Assembly (NCBI GenBank): GCA_015680685.1
Contig: MNCI01034224.1
Coordinates: forward strand, 213,086 to 277,085
DNA: 64,000 bases
Source of the DNA: Gnetum montanum
Taxonomy: Eukaryota; Streptophyta; Gnetopsida; Gnetales; Gnetaceae
Direction of reading: 5' to 3'
Shown here: one piece after another, positions 59,031 through 64,000 of the stretch
Position numbering within the stretch: the stretch's first letter is position 1
Layout of the letters: the number at the start of each line of letters is the position of its first letter
The notes under the pieces: generated by a model
Databases searched by the model: none
What the model was told of the DNA's origin: nothing
Seen by the model: only the letters and a program-made list of their open reading frames with translations
Program-made: the position numbers and the translations under genes

Positions 59031-60655
59031 ATGCCTCTCCTACAAGATTACGACAATGCCACGCTTAGTGAGGAAGTTCATTGGAGAATTGACGAACTAT
59101 ATGACGATGAAGGTTGGAGTACACAACCTAAAGTGGGGGTTTCTTATAAACATGAACAAAAGCAACGTTATCCCAACACACGAAAGCCTATCTTACCCGA
59201 TGATGATGAACCCCCATTTGCCATTACAAGCTTAATGTAAATACAAGAGGTTGTTTGAATCTCCCGTAGGCATCATAAAGAGAGTCATCTACCCAGGCTC
59301 AATTTAAACAACTTTCCTACTTTTTCAAGAGGCTATGACTTAGATCCACAACAACATTTACTAGCCTTCTATGATGCCTGCACATGGAACAACAATGATA
59401 ACGATTGACAAAAACTTTAGCTCTTTCCTATGACACTCATTGGCTAAGAAAAAGTATGGTATAGATCATTAAAACCAAATTCAATATGACGTTGGTCAAC
59501 AATGGTAGAAGTCTTTAATGAAAAATCTTAAACCTACGCAAGAGTGTCAGCCTTGAGGAAACAAATCCAAGGATGGAAACAAGCACAACATGAACCCTTG
59601 GACATGGCCTTAGAAAGATATTATGCACTATTAAACAATTGTCCAGGCCATGGGTTTTCTGAGGAAAGGCTAATGTACCATATCATTGATGGACTTCGTA
59701 ATGGAACAAGAGAGACCTTAGGAATGTATGCCCAAGGGAAACTATATGAACTACCAACCCACCAAGTCCAAGAGCTTATTAAACAGGTAGCAAAAGAAGA
59801 AGGAGATATGGCTAGATGGGAGAGTGTTGAAAAACATCAACGAGACCAAAATATTAACTCAACAAAGGTCCATGATTATAAAAAGGAGAAATCAACCAAT
59901 CTTAAGGTGGAAACATCATCTTTGCCAATACAACAAACATTAGAAGAAGCCGAGGCAAAGATCAATAAGATGTTGGAATGGACGTATCAAAAGTGGGGAG
60001 AATTTATGAACATTATTGGAGATAGAGTTTTGACAATCCAAGAAGCAGGACAAAACATTAGACATTCGAAAAGAAGGGATAAGGAAAATAAGAGCTCAAC
60101 TACCAATCATACATATGAATGCAACATTTTCCTGTACGATCACCCCAAGGGCCAATGCCCAATCTTGTTACATTTACATGAGCATTGGGGAAACACATTA
60201 CATCCAAAGTTCGTACAGAGATACTGTGTTCAATCACAGTGGCAATAATCCTAGTTGTGGGGGAGACCACCACTAGACTGGAGACACCCTTTATATCATT
60301 CGAACCCAAACGCTTATCTTGTTCAACATCCTATTTTTCCAACTGGGCCAACACACTTTATCTTGCCACAGTACCATTCTCCTTAATACTATCAGCCCAT
60401 GCCTTCAACACAACCACCACCTTGTGCACCTTATACTCCTAATTTTCAACATTCTCATCCTTTCCCTCCTTCTACATCGCCACCAACTATTCCTAAGGTG
60501 ATTGCACCACAACAACAACCCATGAACAACACTTATGCTACTACTACTAACAATAGTGAAAAGCCTCCTCAACATCAAAAGCGTCCTTTCTTTAAACAAG
60601 GCTGTAAGAAGGGACAACACAATTCCGAGGCCACTGCATCTTCCAACCTAGCATA
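59031..60655 (+). pseudogene. A2 gag, broken
   Basis: ATG 59031 opens MPLLQDYDNATLSEEVHW. Stops and frameshifts occur at 59240-59540. The frame 59544-60248 holds the gag core (QIQGWKQAQHEPLDM, RLMYHIIDGLRNGTRE), a Lys/Glu-rich part and the C-x2-F(C in A)-x3-H-x4-C knuckle remnant. The Pro/Gln-rich tail ends at about 60655. The protein is closely similar to that of A and helps to place A's true start. Confidence 0.85.
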
Positions 60656-61602
60656 AGTCCCACACTGTGGTGCACCCTTACTTCAAACCCAACACCTCAT
60701 GTAACTTCATCAGAGCCACCAACTCACACTCCAATAATCATACAGCCCAATGAACACAGACATGGAGAGCGACAACCCAATCCTTGCATACCATCTAACG
60801 GTCTCAAACATCATAGTGGGTCAACTCGTTATCCAGGAACTACATCGTATATATTGCTCCACTATGCTTATTATAATCAAGTGTGTGAAACCTGATGGGG
60901 TAAATATGACCAAGACAGAATACTTCCAACATGCAAGGATCCCTATCGTCAATTATTAATCCTTGCTATCCTCAACCATTTAGCTATGAGGGATATCCCT
61001 CATTCTAATAAGTAGGATTAATAAGCACTTTTAAGTTTTCTTTAATTTTTCAAGTTTTTGTTTTCTAGTTTTTCATTTTTCAACTTTTTGTTTTAACTTT
61101 TTAACTTTTTATGTTTTTGTCTTTTTATGTTTCTGTAAGTAATCTCGTCTATGAATAAAACACTCATGTGGATCGTTGGTTGAGGTGTGTTTTATGTTAT
61201 CGTGCCTCGAGTGAGCAATTATTTGGATAGTGAGCCCATTACACCCACTCATCCACTCTACAAATAAGAGGTTCTATTCAAGGGTACAATGATATTCTTG
61301 AAATTCTTAAAAACTTAAAATTAATTTTGTGTTCATTATACCGAGAATGAATAAGGATGGACCAAGAGGGAATGATTAGGGTGTGACATCAAGGGGACTT
61401 GTGGATTCCCTTTGGTGACATCTGTGGGAGTTATCATGCAACCTGGTTATGCTAAGATCCTTGTAGATCTAACGAAACATGGGAGTAAGAGTAATCAAAA
61501 GGGCACTCAAAAATCCAAATGCTGTTCTAGGGGGTCCCACTGGAAAGACATGTACCCATGACTAAAGGTTGGCGACTTCTCTGGATTCAGTATTCAAAAG
61601 AG

Positions 61603-61640
<38 letters not shown>

Positions 61641-62067
61641 AAAAAGAAAAAGAAAAGTGCCACAAAAAAAAGTCACTCCTCCCTTGAATGAAACACCAAG
61701 TGATCGTACGCCTTATTGTCATGGTACTCTCGTAGTTGCTCATCATGGGATGAAACAATGCGATGTCACTAATTAGAGGAATGGACTTGGTCCTGATCTT
61801 GGAATGACGGGTTAATGACACCTTAATCATGCTTTACATGTAGGATTCACTATGCTGTGGGTCAATTACCTCATGTCCCAATCTCTATGATCCCTTCTAT
61901 ACTTCATCTCATCTCACTGTTCATGTAATTGTAACTCATGTCATGTGTAGCATAGAATTCTTACCTCATTCTGGTGATATCTACATGTGTGTGTTTTGTG
62001 GAGTTAGTGCGGATTACATTTAACCCTTCTAGTACCCACAGACACTTTAAGTGTGGTTACACAAGGG
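60656..62067 (+). other. A2 spacer with a GA microsatellite
   Basis: Gag tail remnants run to about 60960, then a T-rich region (61020-61140), then from 61383 the block shared with A (from 41887). A pure GA run of about 30 bp lies at about 61606-61636, where A has only a purine-rich stretch. No pol segment is present anywhere in the interval. Confidence 0.75.
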
Positions 62068-64000
62068 TGTACCGTCCGAAATCGTCGGTCTCCGGCTGGA
62101 AGAAAACAGAAACCTGGAGATTTCCGGACACGCACAGAAGACTCTACCTTCGCTTGAGGGCAAGCTGGAATTAACGAAGGCAAAGTACCCTGAGTGGTTC
62201 GCACGCAGATTAGGCAAGGATTTTCCCGAACGTACACCAATGTGCTATACGCTGGGTTATACGTAAACGGCGTAACTGGTGTGAAACAAAATGTAAATGG
62301 CGTAACTGATGTAAATGGAGCGTAATCGTACCAGAGCGTAAACAGTAAACATGCAACAATGAATGGAAAACTGTAATAAATTGTAGCAAAGAAATGTAGC
62401 AATGTTATTGCGAAATGAGAGTTACAATGCACCGGTTTAATGCAGTTGTGGCTTTGACACAAGGCGGACGAATAGCCCTGGTGGATGTAGGAATGACTGT
62501 GTGCTGGTTGAAACTGCAGGCACAGCGTAGAGGCTATATGCTCAGCGTGTAGGGTTGAAGTCCAGTGTATCGAGTTTTTTTTTTGCTCTGGTTCTTAGCG
62601 TCTCTGTTTTTCTTTCTAGTTTTCTCAAAATTGTCGACCCCGATCTAATGAAAAATTGGGGTTTTTATACAGGTTTAGACGTTAGACTCGGGTTGGGTGA
62701 CATGTGGCGCATTGACCGGGTGCAAAAGAATAAAATGTTACAAGTGTACAACGTGCTGCATTTGCTGGGCGTAGACCATGGGCATATACGCTGTGTCTAC
62801 AGGGCGTATATGCTGGGCGTGCAGGATGTACATGCTCAGTGTATAGACTCTAGGATGCATGATGTCAACACATGATGATTGCTCTGTCCGTGTGAGTTGA
62901 TGCTCTGTGCCATATCTTGCTCTGCAGTGCAGTTTCCATGCCGTCTTCGGGGATTGCATGCTGGGCGTTTACATCAGTCGTACACGTTGAGCGTATATGT
63001 GAGGCATGTACGCTGGGCGTATACGCTGTGCATGCAAACTTAGGCGTATACGCTGAGAATGTATATTTGGACGTATACGCTGGGTGTATACGCTGAGAAT
63101 GTATACGTGGGTGTATACGCTTAGAATGTATACTTGGGCGTATATGCTGAGAATGTATACGTGGGCGTATACGCTGAGAATGTATACTTAGTGGAGACTA
63201 AGTATTTTGAGCTTCGAAGTTGTCATGTTTGGTACCAGATGTCACCGTGGTTGTCTATGGGTCCCAGGGAACTGCTTCTTATTGGGTTCGACTCTGCTTG
63301 GAGCTGTCTATGGGGCCCTCAAGCTTTAGTCATGCTGGGGGAACGTCATGAATTAGCCCGATTCTTGTTGGAGAAGTACTAAGCACGAAATTTTGTGGTG
63401 TTTCATTGTACGCTGGGCGTACAGGAATGAAAGACCATCATTTGGAGCCCAAAATTTGATTTTCAAGTGCCTAAGAGCTGCTGGGAACCTTGGGGAAGGT
63501 CCTGGGGGGTCCAGACGCTCAGTTCTGGCATGTTTTGACTCATTTCTAGAGCCCAAAAGTTTCTCTACGCTAGGCTGTACGCTGGGCGTATAGGCTAGCG
63601 TATAGGATGCATACTTAGTAAAAGCCAAGTATTTTGAGCTCAATATTTGCCAAGTTTGATGCTAAATGTCATTGTAGTCTTCTATGGGTCCTAGGAAACC
63701 ATTTCTTATTGAGTTCGACTCTACTTCAAACTGTCTGTGAGGTCCTCAAGCTTCAGTCATGCTGGGGAGCATCATGCCTTAGCTTGATTCGTGTTGGAGA
63801 AGTACTAAGCTCAAAATTTTGTGGTGTTTCATTGGCCCCTCTTTGTTGACGCTTGGAGGAATCGACTTGAGAAGCATCGATAAAGAAGTACAAAACACCA
63901 CAAGCAACTTAGTAGCATTGTCCTTCGACACTTGGCCAGATGTCATCGCACCGTGTTCAGCAGTACATGGGATTGGGGAAATGAAGTTTGTAGCTGGATA
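62068..64000 (-). mobile_element. Element C2: minus-strand C-family LTR inserted in A2, runs off the window
   Basis: Starts TGTACCGTCC, the reverse complement of the C LTR end. The LTR body continues to about 63402, with an inverse TATAAAA near 62660 and the GCGTATACGC array at about 62780-63190. The outer block at about 63179-63409 is followed by a diverged second copy at about 63607-63836. No end to the insertion (a repeat of AAGGG from 62063-62067) is seen before 64000. It may therefore be a full element or an LTR with internal duplication. Confidence 0.75.

Larger units (their letters stand above)
58076..62067 (+). mobile_element. Element A2: second copy of the pol-less A family (left part)
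   Basis: LTR, primer-binding site, gag and spacer follow in one run, with no pol between gag and spacer. The spacer is cut at 62067 by C2. The rest of A2 and its 3' LTR lie outside the window or beyond C2. The likely left target duplication is CAAAG (58071-58075), which cannot be verified here. Confidence 0.88.

Noticed and set aside
61606-61636. GA microsatellite as a regulatory GAGA element
   Set aside because: It lies within A2's decayed spacer and is better explained by slippage expansion.
1-64000. tRNA and rRNA genes
   Set aside because: No cloverleaf or rRNA core sequence was recognised by eye. A covariance-model search would be decisive.

Overview
The window is nuclear DNA of a land plant with a large genome rich in LTR retrotransposons. 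The evidence is a spliced plant-specific KRP/ICK cell-cycle inhibitor gene, AT-rich single-copy DNA with long gaps between genes, and nested Ty3/gypsy elements of the Athila and Tat types. Nothing in the sequence fixes the species. A seed plant or a fern would both fit.

Region 1 (1 to about 17.1 kb) looks like low-copy DNA. It holds one gene I can identify with confidence: a four-exon KRP/ICK cyclin-dependent-kinase inhibitor on the minus strand (8441-10163), reconstructed from in-phase GT-AG exons. Its 5' flank (10.2-12.5 kb) is richer in GC and CpG. The first 8.4 kb and 12.5-17 kb hold only exon-like or ORF-like candidates that I do not recognise. Region 2 (17.1-20.9 kb) is repeat-derived, with a short tandem duplication, a G-quadruplex motif, and an 0.8 kb stretch full of a motif in both orientations.

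Region 3 (20.9-45.9 kb) is a three-layer nest. The oldest layer (B1, Athila-like pol remnant) is split inside its RNase H domain by element A (23146-45123; LTR termini TGATGAG...CTCATCA, exact 5-bp target duplication ATGAT). Element A is in turn split in its gag region by element C (about 25957-41884). C is a roughly 16-kb Tat-lineage element with gag, protease, reverse transcriptase, two RNase H domains and integrase. Between C's protease and reverse transcriptase lies the most unusual object in the window. It is an eight-exon gene on the opposite strand (36537 down to about 32064), with its own TATA box, introns in phase, a HAD/NIF-phosphatase-like domain and a domain resembling the plant-transposon 'Transposase_32' type. 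Part of C's integrase end is inverted by assembly.

Region 4 (45.9-64 kb) repeats the same architecture. A nearly complete but badly decayed Athila-like element B2 (47292-58075) is interrupted by a second A copy (A2, from 58076), which is interrupted by a minus-strand C copy (C2, from 62068) that runs to the end of the window. A and A2 both carry gag but no pol, so the A family appears to be non-autonomous and may depend on B-type relatives. All retroelement reading frames are broken. Nearly all of the nonsense codons I looked at are one C-to-T or G-to-A step from CAG, CAA, CGA or TGG, as expected from decay of methylated cytosines.
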